A stretch of 21,065 bases of DNA from G020354785 sp964534745 (GTDB lineage: Bacteria > Bacteroidota > Bacteroidia > Bacteroidales > UBA10428): NCBI GenBank assembly GCA_964534745.1, contig CAZHQW010000056.1, positions 1 to 21,065 of the forward strand, in the 5' to 3' direction. Of this stretch, positions 1 through 7,011 are shown one piece after another. Position numbers and translations under genes: made by a program. Each line of letters begins with the position of its first letter. Positions within the stretch are counted from its first letter, which is position 1. The notes under the pieces are model-generated. The model was not told the origin of the DNA and did no database searches. It saw nothing but the letters and a program-made list of their open reading frames with translations.

Positions 1-549
1 CTGTTCCTTAACGGCCTGCACTCGCCTTTCTGGGATAAGGTGATGTTGTTCATGAGCGGAAAGGCAGAATGGATTCCATTATACCTAATTCTGGCAGGCT
101 GGGTCATCTATAAATTCAGGTGGAAAGCCTTACTTATTTTTGCATTAGCTGCCCTGCTTATTATTGCAAGCGACCAGCTCTCAGTGCTGTTTAAAGAACT
201 GTTTCAGAGGTTGCGGCCCTGCCATAATCCCAAAATACAAAACCTGATACATATGGCAGATGATTACTGCGGAAAGCGGTTCGGATTTGTATCAAACCAT
301 GCTGCCAATACCTTTGCACTTGCCAGTTTTACCGGTTTTCTCTTCAGAAATAAATTTTATTCAATTTTTATCTTTTTCTGGGCAGCACTGGTTTCTTACA
401 GCAGGGTATACCTGGGAGTGCACTATCCCGGCGATATCCTGGGGGGAATGTTGCTGGGGGCCGGACTGGGAATACTAATCTACTGGCTTTATTCTATCAT
501 AAGCTCAAGTCCGTTATTTGAGAGGCTTAATTCTGAAAACCGGAACTAA
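1..549 (+). CDS. PAP2-family membrane phosphatase, 5' end missing
   Basis: This is the C-terminal 182 residues of a phosphatidic acid phosphatase type 2 protein. The frame is open to base 1 and the residues before the first ATG (LFLNGLHSPFWDKVM) match the usual family N-terminus, so the gene starts outside the window and the ATG at 40 is internal. All three catalytic motifs are visible: KELFQRLRP (K-x6-RP, bases 193-219), SNHAANTF in place of the usual PSGH, and SRVYLGVHYPGD (S-R-x5-H-x3-D). Several hydrophobic segments fit an integral inner-membrane enzyme with its active site on the periplasmic face. Family members dephosphorylate lipid phosphates such as undecaprenyl pyrophosphate or phosphatidylglycerophosphate; the substrate here cannot be read from sequence. 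The gene converges on the DUF4349 gene with 11 bp between their ends and no obvious terminator hairpin. Confidence 0.9.
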   Translation: MFLNGLHSPFWDKVMLFMSGKAEWIPLYLILAGWVIYKFRWKALLIFALAALLIIASDQLSVLFKELFQRLRPCHNPKIQNLIHMADDYCGKRFGFVSNHAANTFALASFTGFLFRNKFYSIFIFFWAALVSYSRVYLGVHYPGDILGGMLLGAGLGILIYWLYSIISSSPLFERLNSENRN

Positions 550-560
550 CCGTGTAATAT

Positions 561-1415
561 TTATTTGTTTTGTTTTCTTCCCCTCCTCAGGTATCTGATG
601 AAAAAATACGCAGCAATACCCATGGCCAGCAAAAGAGGCCATATATGGGCCAGTCCGATTATAAAAGACAACAATCCCTTCCAGCCTTTGTCCAGTCCCT
701 TATAAAACCTTTCAAAAAAATCAGATTTATGCGTTGGCCTGTATTTATACCGGGCCTGCTGGTAAATAGTCAGCGTTATTGTACTGTAGGAAACACGGTC
801 GTTAAGATACCTAAGGCGACCTTCGGCAGCTTCTATCTCCTCCCTGATTTTTCTTATTTCATTTTCAACTTCCAGGATTTCATCAATTTTATAGGCTTTT
901 TTCAATATTTCATAGTATCTTTTTTCAACTTCTCTTTTAGTTTTCAGCCTTGATTCTATATCGACATACTCCTCGGTTACATCATATGCATTAATTGTTT
1001 TATAATCAACTTTTGCCGAGACAGTACCTATATCATTTATAAGCTTTTCAAAATCCTCACTTAATACTCTTATTGTTATTGTATTTGTTATCTGGAAATT
1101 CGTGTAGCGTTCATCTTCCTTTGAAATATAAGCGCCCCATTTACTAATGATATCTTCCAGTTTCTTTCTTGATTCTATGTAATCGTCAACCTCAAACTTA
1201 ATATCTGCTTCTTTAATAATTTTATCAGGTTGCTTAATCTTATAATCCGCTTTCTGAGCCTCAATATCCCCGGATTCTTCCAGCATTTCAACCGGTTCAG
1301 CAGGAGTTGAGGAAAGACCTCCCTTTGCCACTTCAAGGGTAGCAGAATCTCTTCCGTGCCTTGACTGGCAACTAAAGGCGATCAGGATTAAAAAGAAATA
1401 TTTAATAGCTTTCAT
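561..1415 (-). CDS. DUF4349 lipoprotein with C-terminal membrane anchor
   Basis: The 284-residue protein begins with a short lipoprotein signal ending at Cys16 (IAFSC), so lipidation is expected. Residues 60-230 form the DUF4349 domain: an alternating alpha/beta region, then a charged coiled-coil (about residues 150-205, rich in K, E and R heptads) and the ending VSYSTITLTIYQQ that I associate with this family. A hydrophobic helix near residues 247-275 followed by RYLRRGRKQNK indicates a C-terminal transmembrane anchor with a cytoplasmic basic tail. The combination of an N-terminal lipid and a C-terminal membrane helix suggests an inner-membrane protein with a periplasmic coiled-coil domain. 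The function of DUF4349 is not established. It lies 75 bp downstream of the MFS gene on the same strand and has its own candidate promoter. Confidence 0.85.
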   Translation of the reverse strand: MKAIKYFFLILIAFSCQSRHGRDSATLEVAKGGLSSTPAEPVEMLEESGDIEAQKADYKIKQPDKIIKEADIKFEVDDYIESRKKLEDIISKWGAYISKEDERYTNFQITNTITIRVLSEDFEKLINDIGTVSAKVDYKTINAYDVTEEYVDIESRLKTKREVEKRYYEILKKAYKIDEILEVENEIRKIREEIEAAEGRLRYLNDRVSYSTITLTIYQQARYKYRPTHKSDFFERFYKGLDKGWKGLLSFIIGLAHIWPLLLAMGIAAYFFIRYLRRGRKQNK

Positions 1416-1458
1416 GATTTTAAGGTTCTATTTAATATAACTATACAATTATTATATA

Positions 1459-1490
1459 GCAAGTTATGAAAATAGTCCGTATTTGCAAAA
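1459..1490 (-). promoter_or_regulatory. Candidate Bacteroidota promoter for the DUF4349 gene
   Basis: On the minus strand TTTTG (1490-1486) is followed after 19 bp by TAACTTGC (1466-1459), close to but not matching the TAnnTTTG -7 element. The start codon is 43 bp further downstream. The -33 box ends where the MFS stop codon begins, so the two genes could be transcribed separately. Confidence 0.35.
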
Positions 1491-2648
1491 TCAATGACCT
1501 GCAGACCTGAACCTTGCAGAACTTAAATAAAAGTGAATGCCCATAGCTATAAGTATAAGCGAGGTTAGAATGCCGAATATCCACATGACATTAACCATTC
1601 CTGTCAAATCCTTTAAGTACCCTATAACCAGGTTTCCTATGGTTTGCCCTATGCCAAAATAAATGCCCCAGATAATAGACTGTGTCAGAGCATACTGCCC
1701 CTCCGGCAGCAGCCTGTGAATATATTCTACCAATCCCACCAGCAAAAATGAAAGTGTTATACCCTGCAGGACACTCAACGCCAGTCCGAGCCCCACAGAA
1801 GGGAAAATCCCGTAAAGCAACATTCTTATAACCATTACAACCATAGAAATAAGAATAATCCTTTTAGACCCGAGCTTTTGCATTAACTTTTCGCCAATAA
1901 TAAAGAAGGGCAATTCGCTGAATGCCTGTATGGCATATGCATAACCGATAATCTTATTGCTGGCTTGCAGCTCTGTAAAATACAAGTTTATAAAAGAGTA
2001 GATCGGGGCACAGGCAATACCGTAAACTGTTAAAATAATTATAAAAACAAGCAGCAGTTTATTCTTAAGAATAAACCGGGGACTTAATGGCTGGATATGG
2101 GACTTGTAAATAACTTTCCTTTTAAGGGGAACCTTTAGAAATAGAATGGCTGAAATAAAAAAAGCCGCTGATAAAGGGAACATATAATCAAGGGGGACCA
2201 ATATAAACAGATAGCCGCCAATTACGGATGCGAGTGCCCAGCCCAGCGAGCCCCAGAACCTTAGCTTACCGTAATTATATGAAACCCCGCTTTTTGAAAA
2301 CTCGACAGCCAGAGCGTCAGTAAGAGGTCCCATGGGATGATAAAAAATACTTATCAGCATTATATATAATACAAGCAGAATAAATATATGTATCCTGCCC
2401 AGGAAAAGAATCAATACTGCGGTTACAATAAATACCCATCTTAATGTTGGCCTTATCCCCTGCTTGTCCGCTACCAATCCCCATAGCGGGACAACTATAA
2501 ATAAGCTTGACTGAAAAAGTGCATTTATGATCCCGATTTGGGCACCTGTAAAGTTATTGTCCTCAAGAAAAACATTGTAGAAAACCCTCCATGTGGCATA
2601 CCCCATATAGAGCAAAAGGTAGATGGACTTGATCCTGTTGCCGGTCAT
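1491..2648 (-). CDS. MFS transporter, 12-helix, MFS_1_like type
   Basis: A 385-residue, very hydrophobic protein with about twelve transmembrane segments. The loop between helices 2 and 3 carries GLVADKQGIRPTLR (residues 57-70), a good version of the major facilitator signature G-x-x-A-D-x-x-G-x-R. The early YLLLYMGYATWRVFYNVFL stretch and overall length resemble the MFS_1_like/nucleoside-H+ symporter-like group (HcaT and relatives). The substrate cannot be deduced. The ATG at 2648 follows the stop of the upstream acetyltransferase gene by 10 bp, so the two are almost certainly co-transcribed; a link between acetylation of a small amine and its transport is possible but unproven. Confidence 0.88.
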   Translation of the reverse strand: MTGNRIKSIYLLLYMGYATWRVFYNVFLEDNNFTGAQIGIINALFQSSLFIVVPLWGLVADKQGIRPTLRWVFIVTAVLILFLGRIHIFILLVLYIMLISIFYHPMGPLTDALAVEFSKSGVSYNYGKLRFWGSLGWALASVIGGYLFILVPLDYMFPLSAAFFISAILFLKVPLKRKVIYKSHIQPLSPRFILKNKLLLVFIIILTVYGIACAPIYSFINLYFTELQASNKIIGYAYAIQAFSELPFFIIGEKLMQKLGSKRIILISMVVMVIRMLLYGIFPSVGLGLALSVLQGITLSFLLVGLVEYIHRLLPEGQYALTQSIIWGIYFGIGQTIGNLVIGYLKDLTGMVNVMWIFGILTSLILIAMGIHFYLSSARFRSAGH

Positions 2649-2658
2649 TATCCTGAAG

Positions 2659-3147
2659 TTAGTTACCTGCCAGTTTTTTTAAGGCGCCCCCTGAGAGTCT
2701 GAATATTCTCCATTCATCCATTGAGACAGCTCCCAGCTTCTTATAAAACTTAATAGCCGGCTCGTTCCATGTTAATACGGACCACTCTATCCTGCCGCAT
2801 TTCCTGTCCCTTGCCAGACGTGCCAGATATAAAAGAAACGTCTTGCCAAAACCCTTTCCCCTGTGTTCAGGTTTTATATATATATCTTCTATATAAAGTC
2901 CGGGCCTCCCCGTAAATGAAGAAAAATTGTAAAAATATATTGCATATCCGACAGGATTCTCCCTGTAGTATCCTATTACTACTTCTGCCGACCTGTTTTT
3001 GCCAAAAAGACTCTCTCTTAAAATATCCTCATCTGCAACCACTTCGTGAGTAAGCTTCTCATATTCAGCTATTTCCCTTATGAAGTCCAGTACTAAACGG
3101 ACCTGACCGGCAGTTGCAGGCCTTATGTCAAGATTAACTGTTTTCAT
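2659..3147 (-). CDS. GNAT acetyltransferase resembling spermidine/spermine N-acetyltransferase (SSAT)
   Basis: A 162-residue single-domain GNAT enzyme. The acetyl-CoA binding motif A is EHRGKGFGKTF (residues 95-105), preceded by strand beta4 LYIEDIYI. The later WNEPAIKFYKKLGA (127-140) supplies the C-terminal helix and the usual Tyr. The N-terminal IRPATAGQVRLVLDFIREIA, the EYEKL segment, the LYIEDIYI strand and the WNEPAIKFYKKLGA block all align by eye with the SSAT (SAT1/SAT2) subfamily, which acetylates polyamines or thialysine. That substrate range is known for the eukaryotic members only; here it is an inference. It is the first gene of a tight two-gene unit with the MFS transporter. Confidence 0.88.
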   Translation of the reverse strand: MKTVNLDIRPATAGQVRLVLDFIREIAEYEKLTHEVVADEDILRESLFGKNRSAEVVIGYYRENPVGYAIYFYNFSSFTGRPGLYIEDIYIKPEHRGKGFGKTFLLYLARLARDRKCGRIEWSVLTWNEPAIKFYKKLGAVSMDEWRIFRLSGGALKKLAGN

Positions 3148-3185
3148 ATTCTGTTAAATTAGCTATATTATAACCGCACATCCTT

Positions 3186-3219
3186 CAAAAATAATATTAT
3201 AAAAAAACAATGTAACAAA
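3186..3219 (-). promoter_or_regulatory. Candidate promoter for the GNAT-MFS operon
   Basis: The minus strand has TATTTTTG (3193-3186), an exact TAnnTTTG element, with TTTG (3219-3216) 22 bp upstream. Predicted transcription would start near 3180, leaving a leader of about 30 nt before the ATG at 3147. Confidence 0.45.
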
Positions 3220-3257
3220 ATTGGTGTTTTATATGTAAAATACTATAAGTATCATGC

Positions 3258-3277
3258 AACCTTTTAAATAAAAGGTT
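3258..3277. repeat. Perfect 8-bp inverted repeat before the lipoprotein gene
   Basis: AACCTTTT and AAAAGGTT are perfect complements separated by AAAT, ending 17 bp before the ATG at 3295. It could be an operator or a small leader hairpin. It has no trailing T-run in the + direction, so it does not look like a terminator for that strand. Confidence 0.5.
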
Positions 3278-3294
3278 CTCTATATGATCAAAAA

Positions 3295-3828
3295 ATGCAG
3301 GTGCATAATATAACATATAATAAAGTACTTAAACATTCTGCTCTTATACTGTTAACTGCAGCATTTCTTTTCGCTTCATGTGAAAAAGATTCCAGGAACG
3401 AAAAGGAGGTCACGGGAGAAATATGTTTTTACCTGCTTAAATCATATAAAACCAGGGAAAACAGCATGGAAATAATTACAGGCTCTGCCCGTATTGCTGA
3501 TAAGCCAATAATCGGTTATAAAGATATTATTTCATATAATACAATCCTGAACCTTTATACTATCTCGAAAAATGCCAGGGATACGGTAGTTAGCCTTACC
3601 TCATCGTTAACCGGACAGCCATTTGCAGTTACCGTCGACAAGGAAATAATTTATACGGGATACTTCTGGCCTGTTACATCGCCTGTTGAATGTGACTGGA
3701 TACATATTGACCCCCTTTTTATTGATTTCTGGGACGGATTGAAAGTTATGCCTGCAGATGATAGTGAACAGTCAAATCCGGCAAATAACCCTGTCCTGAT
3801 AAAAATACTGCGGCGCGATAAAAAACTG
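3295..3828 (+). CDS. Unknown lipoprotein, 3' end lost in an assembly gap
   Basis: The visible 178 residues begin with a signal (LILLTAAFLFASC) whose lipobox Cys is residue 29, so the mature protein is a lipoprotein. After a charged linker comes a mixed alpha/beta domain with no motif I can name. The phrase IIGYKDIISYN, then GQPFAVTVDKEIIYTGYFWP, gives it the flavour of uncharacterised Bacteroidota lipoproteins that carry two such strands. The sequence LIKILRRDKKL just before the gap reads like a typical C-terminal end, so only a few residues may be missing. The apparent stop beyond the gap belongs to a different reading frame and should be ignored. Confidence 0.75.
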
Positions 3829-3928
3829 NNNNNNNNNNNNNNNNNNNNNNNNNNNNNNNNNNNNNNNNNNNNNNNNNNNNNNNNNNNNNNNNNNNNNNNN
3901 NNNNNNNNNNNNNNNNNNNNNNNNNNNN
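3829..3928. other. Assembly gap, 100 N
   Basis: Exactly 100 N, the usual placeholder for a gap of unknown size. It hides the end of the lipoprotein gene and the beginning, including any signal peptide, of the DUF4380-like gene. Confidence 0.98.
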
Positions 3929-5005
3929 GCAGATATGTATTTTGAGGTAGATTCAAGTTTCGGAGGCAGAATATCATCATTAAAGCTGGGTGACAAAGAA
4001 ATAATGTTTGTTGATCGTGAATATGGCGACGGTATACTGTGGGGTTCAACCGCATGGCCCTCACCCCAGGGAAACTGGGGATGGCCCCCTTCTGAGGTAC
4101 TGGACAGTAACCCTTACTCAGTTGATATTTCAGGTGATAGTATTATTCTTACTAGCGGTGTTGACGGCGCCTCAAACCTGCGTTTCAGAAAGACCTTTTT
4201 TGCCAGCGAGGCAGATACATCTGTCACGATTATATATGATTTTATAAATGAAGGTGCCGCTGCCGTAAATAACGCTGCATGGGAAGTAACACGTGTTCCT
4301 GCCGGCGGTATATCGTTCTTCCCATCGGGCGAAGGTTCAGTCACAGGTGATTTTGCCGATTATGTTGAAACACTTAACGATGTGTCCTGGTATGGATACG
4401 AAAGTTCTGACCCGGGGAACAGAAAATTTTTCAGCGACGGCAGTTATGGCTGGTATGCACATGTTAACGACAGCTCAATACTGTTTATAAAAACATTCCA
4501 GGATGTGCCTTATGAAAGCGCTGCGCCTGGTGAAAATGAAATTGAACTTTGGCTGAACGGAGACCATGCATATATTGAGCTTGAGAACCAAAGTGAATAT
4601 ATTTCAATAGCCCCCGGTGAATCCCTTACTTATGAAGTAAAGTGGTTTGTAAGGGAAATACCTGATGGAATTGATATTTCAGTGGGCAGCATTGACCTTA
4701 TCAAATTTGTATCCGGTATTACAGGAAGCGGACCTACTCAATCCACAGGCACTGTCAGTTATAAAAATGCTGATTCAGATATCTATGCACTGGCAAATCC
4801 GATTACCGGCTATACTGCATTCATGAATTTACCTGCAGGCACACAAGAAGTAAAAATAATTGACCAGACAGGTAAGAATATCAGGACTGAAATGGTAACT
4901 GCAGATAATAATATCATATATACAGGGGATCTACATAAGGGTATCTATATCTATTTGTTATCAGGCAGTTCCGTTTTTAATTCAGGTAAGCTTATTATTG
5001 AATAG
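3929..5005 (+). CDS. DUF4380-like secreted protein with T9SS sorting domain, 5' end missing
   Basis: The frame is open from the gap edge (ADMYFEVDSSFGGRI), two codons before the first ATG, so the true start is in the gap. About 255 residues form a beta-rich domain resembling DUF4380/galactose-mutarotase-like folds: GGRISSLKLGDKEI, then WPSPQGNWGWPP followed by a paired-strand region and a LTYEVKWFVREIP strand. After a Ser/Thr-rich linker, the last 75 or so residues (from YALANPITG to FNSGKLIIE) are a type A T9SS sorting domain, so the protein is expected to cross the outer membrane and be anchored on the surface or released. A role in sugar binding or mutarotation is only a fold-level guess. 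The gene is 14 bp upstream of the DUF3078 gene. Confidence 0.82.
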   Translation, partial: ADMYFEVDSSFGGRISSLKLGDKEIMFVDREYGDGILWGSTAWPSPQGNWGWPPSEVLDSNPYSVDISGDSIILTSGVDGASNLRFRKTFFASEADTSVTIIYDFINEGAAAVNNAAWEVTRVPAGGISFFPSGEGSVTGDFADYVETLNDVSWYGYESSDPGNRKFFSDGSYGWYAHVNDSSILFIKTFQDVPYESAAPGENEIELWLNGDHAYIELENQSEYISIAPGESLTYEVKWFVREIPDGIDISVGSIDLIKFVSGITGSGPTQSTGTVSYKNADSDIYALANPITGYTAFMNLPAGTQEVKIIDQTGKNIRTEMVTADNNIIYTGDLHKGIYIYLLSGSSVFNSGKLIIE

Positions 5006-5019
5006 CAACTTAAACGATC

Positions 5020-5982
5020 ATGAAAAAAATCCTTGCTTTATCGGTGGTATTCACCGCAATTATAAGTTGCTCTTTCGGACAGACAACTGCGGCAGAAGCC
5101 GGACTAAAAAGCCAGTCAGCCGATTCTACCGAGGGATGGAAAAAGGGAGGAGTCATATCTTTTAACCTTTCACAGACATCTCTTACAAACTGGGCGGCAG
5201 GGGGACAAAATGCACTGTCGGCAAACGGACTTGCAAGCCTATTTGCCAACTATAAAAAAGGTAAAAGTATATGGGCCAGTTCACTCGACATTGGTTACGG
5301 GATTCTTAAACAGGGAAAAGACGAAGACCTGATTAAAACTGATGATAAGGTTGACCTGCTCTCAAAATACGGCAGGCAGGCAATAGATAAATGGTACTAC
5401 ACGGCACTTTTAAACTTTAAAACCCAGATGACTGCCGGATATAACTACCCCAACGACTCGGTAAAAATATCAGGCCCTCTTGCTCCTGGATATATACTGG
5501 GATCATTAGGTGTGGAATATAAGCCCAACGACGAATTCAATCTGTACATATCTCCTTTTACCTCAAAAATCACTATTGTGGCAGAACAGAATCTGGCAAA
5601 CAGTGGTGCTTTTGGTGTGACTCCTGCCGATACAAACAGCAGCGGAATAGTTACCAGTGAAGGTAAGAATGCCCGCTTCGAGTTGGGAGGATACATAAGA
5701 ATGGAATATAGAAAAGAACTCATGGAAAATATCACTATCTTAACCAAACTCGACCTTTTCTCAAATTATCTCAATAATCCCCAGAATATTGACGTAAACT
5801 GGGAGACTCTTTTAACACTAAAAGTAAATAAATATATTTCGGCAACATTATCTACCCAACTCATTTATGATGATGATATTGATATATCAGTTGATTCTAA
5901 CAATGACGGCATTGCAGATGAAAAAGGACCCCGTACCCAGTTCAAGGAAATCCTGGGCATAGGCTTCTCTTATAACTTCTGA
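5020..5982 (+). CDS. DUF3078 outer-membrane protein
   Basis: A 320-residue protein with an N-terminal signal (MKKILALSVVFTAIISCSFG, cut probably before Gln21). Residues 40-320 match DUF3078: GGVISFNLSQTSLTNWAAGG near the start, the DKWYYTALLNFKTQM segment, and a long series of amphipathic beta strands (LGSLGVEYKP, FNLYISPFTSKI, LGGYIRMEYRKEL, ITILTKLDLFSNYL). It ends with IGFSYNF; a terminal Phe is the usual outer-membrane barrel signal. A polar DSNNDGIADEKG loop near residue 290 looks like a calcium-binding loop. The family is widespread in Bacteroidota but its function is unknown. The Cys17 gives a weak lipobox (IISC), though the barrel pattern argues for ordinary signal peptidase I. A strong terminator follows. 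Confidence 0.88.
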   Translation: MKKILALSVVFTAIISCSFGQTTAAEAGLKSQSADSTEGWKKGGVISFNLSQTSLTNWAAGGQNALSANGLASLFANYKKGKSIWASSLDIGYGILKQGKDEDLIKTDDKVDLLSKYGRQAIDKWYYTALLNFKTQMTAGYNYPNDSVKISGPLAPGYILGSLGVEYKPNDEFNLYISPFTSKITIVAEQNLANSGAFGVTPADTNSSGIVTSEGKNARFELGGYIRMEYRKELMENITILTKLDLFSNYLNNPQNIDVNWETLLTLKVNKYISATLSTQLIYDDDIDISVDSNNDGIADEKGPRTQFKEILGIGFSYNF

Positions 5983-6012
5983 TGTTTATATACCAGTAAT
6001 ATTAACTTTCCT

Positions 6013-6047
6013 AATCTGGCTTCCGCACCTGTGAAGCCAGATTTTTT
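6013..6047 (+). terminator. Rho-independent terminator after the DUF3078 gene
   Basis: An 11-bp perfect stem (AATCTGGCTTC with GAAGCCAGATT), a 9-nt loop and a run of six T. It lies 30 bp after the DUF3078 stop and closes the unit that starts at 3295. Confidence 0.88.
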
Positions 6048-6103
6048 ATTAATCTCATTCATCATAAAATTCATAGCAGGTATTTTTTAATTCATAACTT
6101 TTT

Positions 6104-6136
6104 TTTGATCTGAAGCTTTGCATGATTTTATATTAG
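6104..6136 (+). promoter_or_regulatory. Candidate promoter for the LytTR gene
   Basis: TTTG (6104-6107) and TATATTAG (6129-6136) are 21 bp apart; the second differs from TAnnTTTG at one base. The ATG is 26 bp further on. Confidence 0.4.
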
Positions 6137-6162
6137 TTGCAACAATTTAAATCCTATAAATC

Positions 6163-6534
6163 ATGTATAATTTAAAAACCGTTAACCTGGCAAGTAAGAT
6201 CCTTTTAAACGGACCGGGAATCCTAAGGAACGAACCTATTGGCAATATCTCTTATTTTTGCGCGTTTGAAGGCATTTCTGAAATAAACCTGATGGACAAA
6301 AGATCCTATACTTTGTGCATGACCATGGCAGAGTTGGAGGCCATACTGCCAAAACCGCTATTTTTTCGTTGCAGCAGGTCACATATTATTAATCTGCTGA
6401 AAGTATGTAAAGCGGTATATAATCATGAAAGTAACATCATAATGGAATGCGGGACAATTATAAGATTATCAAGACGAAGGAAGCAGGGATTTGAAATAGC
6501 TATGAAAAGCATGGCTGGTTTAAGTAATAATTGA
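6163..6534 (+). CDS. Stand-alone LytTR DNA-binding protein
   Basis: The 123-residue protein is essentially one LytTR domain. Typical features are the GISEINLMDKRSYTLCMTMAELEAILP region (a strand pair, then the helix reading the target) and LFFRCSRSHIINLLKV (residues 66-81), the family's RxHRSYIVNL-like block, followed by a strand ending in RLSRRRKQGFEIA. No receiver, histidine kinase or membrane part is present, so the domain is not attached to a sensor. Such solitary LytTR proteins are common in Bacteroidota and bind direct repeats in promoters, but the target genes here are unknown. It lies alone between a terminator and the HU gene. Confidence 0.85.
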   Translation: MYNLKTVNLASKILLNGPGILRNEPIGNISYFCAFEGISEINLMDKRSYTLCMTMAELEAILPKPLFFRCSRSHIINLLKVCKAVYNHESNIIMECGTIIRLSRRRKQGFEIAMKSMAGLSNN

Positions 6535-6679
6535 TTATTTATAAAAAAATCATCTTTTTGGCATGAATTATACGAACAGTTGATAAATTCTAATGTTTAG
6601 TTAATTACTTAAATCATTTTTTTCTTTTAAATTTTGGCTGAATTACTTATCTTGCCTATTATTAATTAAACTAATAACT

Positions 6680-6943
6680 ATGAATAAAGGTCAATTAATT
6701 GATGCTATTGCTAAAGGAAGCGGTCTAACCAAAGCTGCTAGCGAAAAAGCTTTAAATGCTGCTTTGAAAGCAATAACAGGTGCGCTCAAAAAAGGTGACA
6801 GAGTAGGGTTAGTTGGTTTCGGATCATGGAAAGTTGTTAAAAGAGCAGCACGCAAAGGCAAGAACCCACAGACAGGTGCTGTTATTAATATTCCTGCCAA
6901 GAAGGTAGTAAAATTCAAGTCTGGGGCTGATTTGAGTGTATAG
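6680..6943 (+). CDS. HU-type histone-like DNA-binding protein
   Basis: An 87-residue protein with the complete HU fold: MNKGQLIDAIAKGSGLTKAASEKALNAALKAI is the helical dimer half, then VGLVGFGSWKVVKRAARKGKNPQTGAVINIP is the saddle and arm carrying the KNPQTG motif with the DNA-intercalating Pro, and AKKVVKFKSGADL is the last strand and helix. Length is within a few residues of the usual 90. It bends and compacts DNA as a dimer. The start ATG at 6680 is preceded by an A/T-rich leader without a Shine-Dalgarno sequence. A clear terminator follows 29 bp after the stop. Confidence 0.95.
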   Translation: MNKGQLIDAIAKGSGLTKAASEKALNAALKAITGALKKGDRVGLVGFGSWKVVKRAARKGKNPQTGAVINIPAKKVVKFKSGADLSV

Positions 6944-6972
6944 TTAACGCGTTGAATTAGATATGCTGAATT

Positions 6973-7004
6973 AAGCACCCCCCCAAGGGTGCTTTTTTGT
7001 TTTT
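6973..7004 (+). terminator. Rho-independent terminator after the HU gene, directly ahead of rtcB
   Basis: An 8-bp perfect stem (AAGCACCC with GGGTGCTT) closes over a CCCCAA loop, with six T then a second T-run ending at 7004. Only 7 bp separate its end from the ATG of the RtcB gene. Confidence 0.88.
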
Positions 7005-7011
7005 AATTATC

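Noticed and set aside
3829..3945. Continuation of the lipoprotein reading frame across the gap to a stop at 3945
   Set aside because: The 100 N are a placeholder and the frame beyond belongs to the DUF4380-like gene.
6535..6679. Promoter for the HU gene around TATCTTGC at 6648-6655
   Set aside because: The only TTTTG is 11 bp away, too near; a promoter must exist but I could not place it.
6997..7011. Upstream TTG start for RtcB, adding five residues
   Set aside because: It lies inside the T-run of the HU terminator; the ATG at 7012 is a better start.
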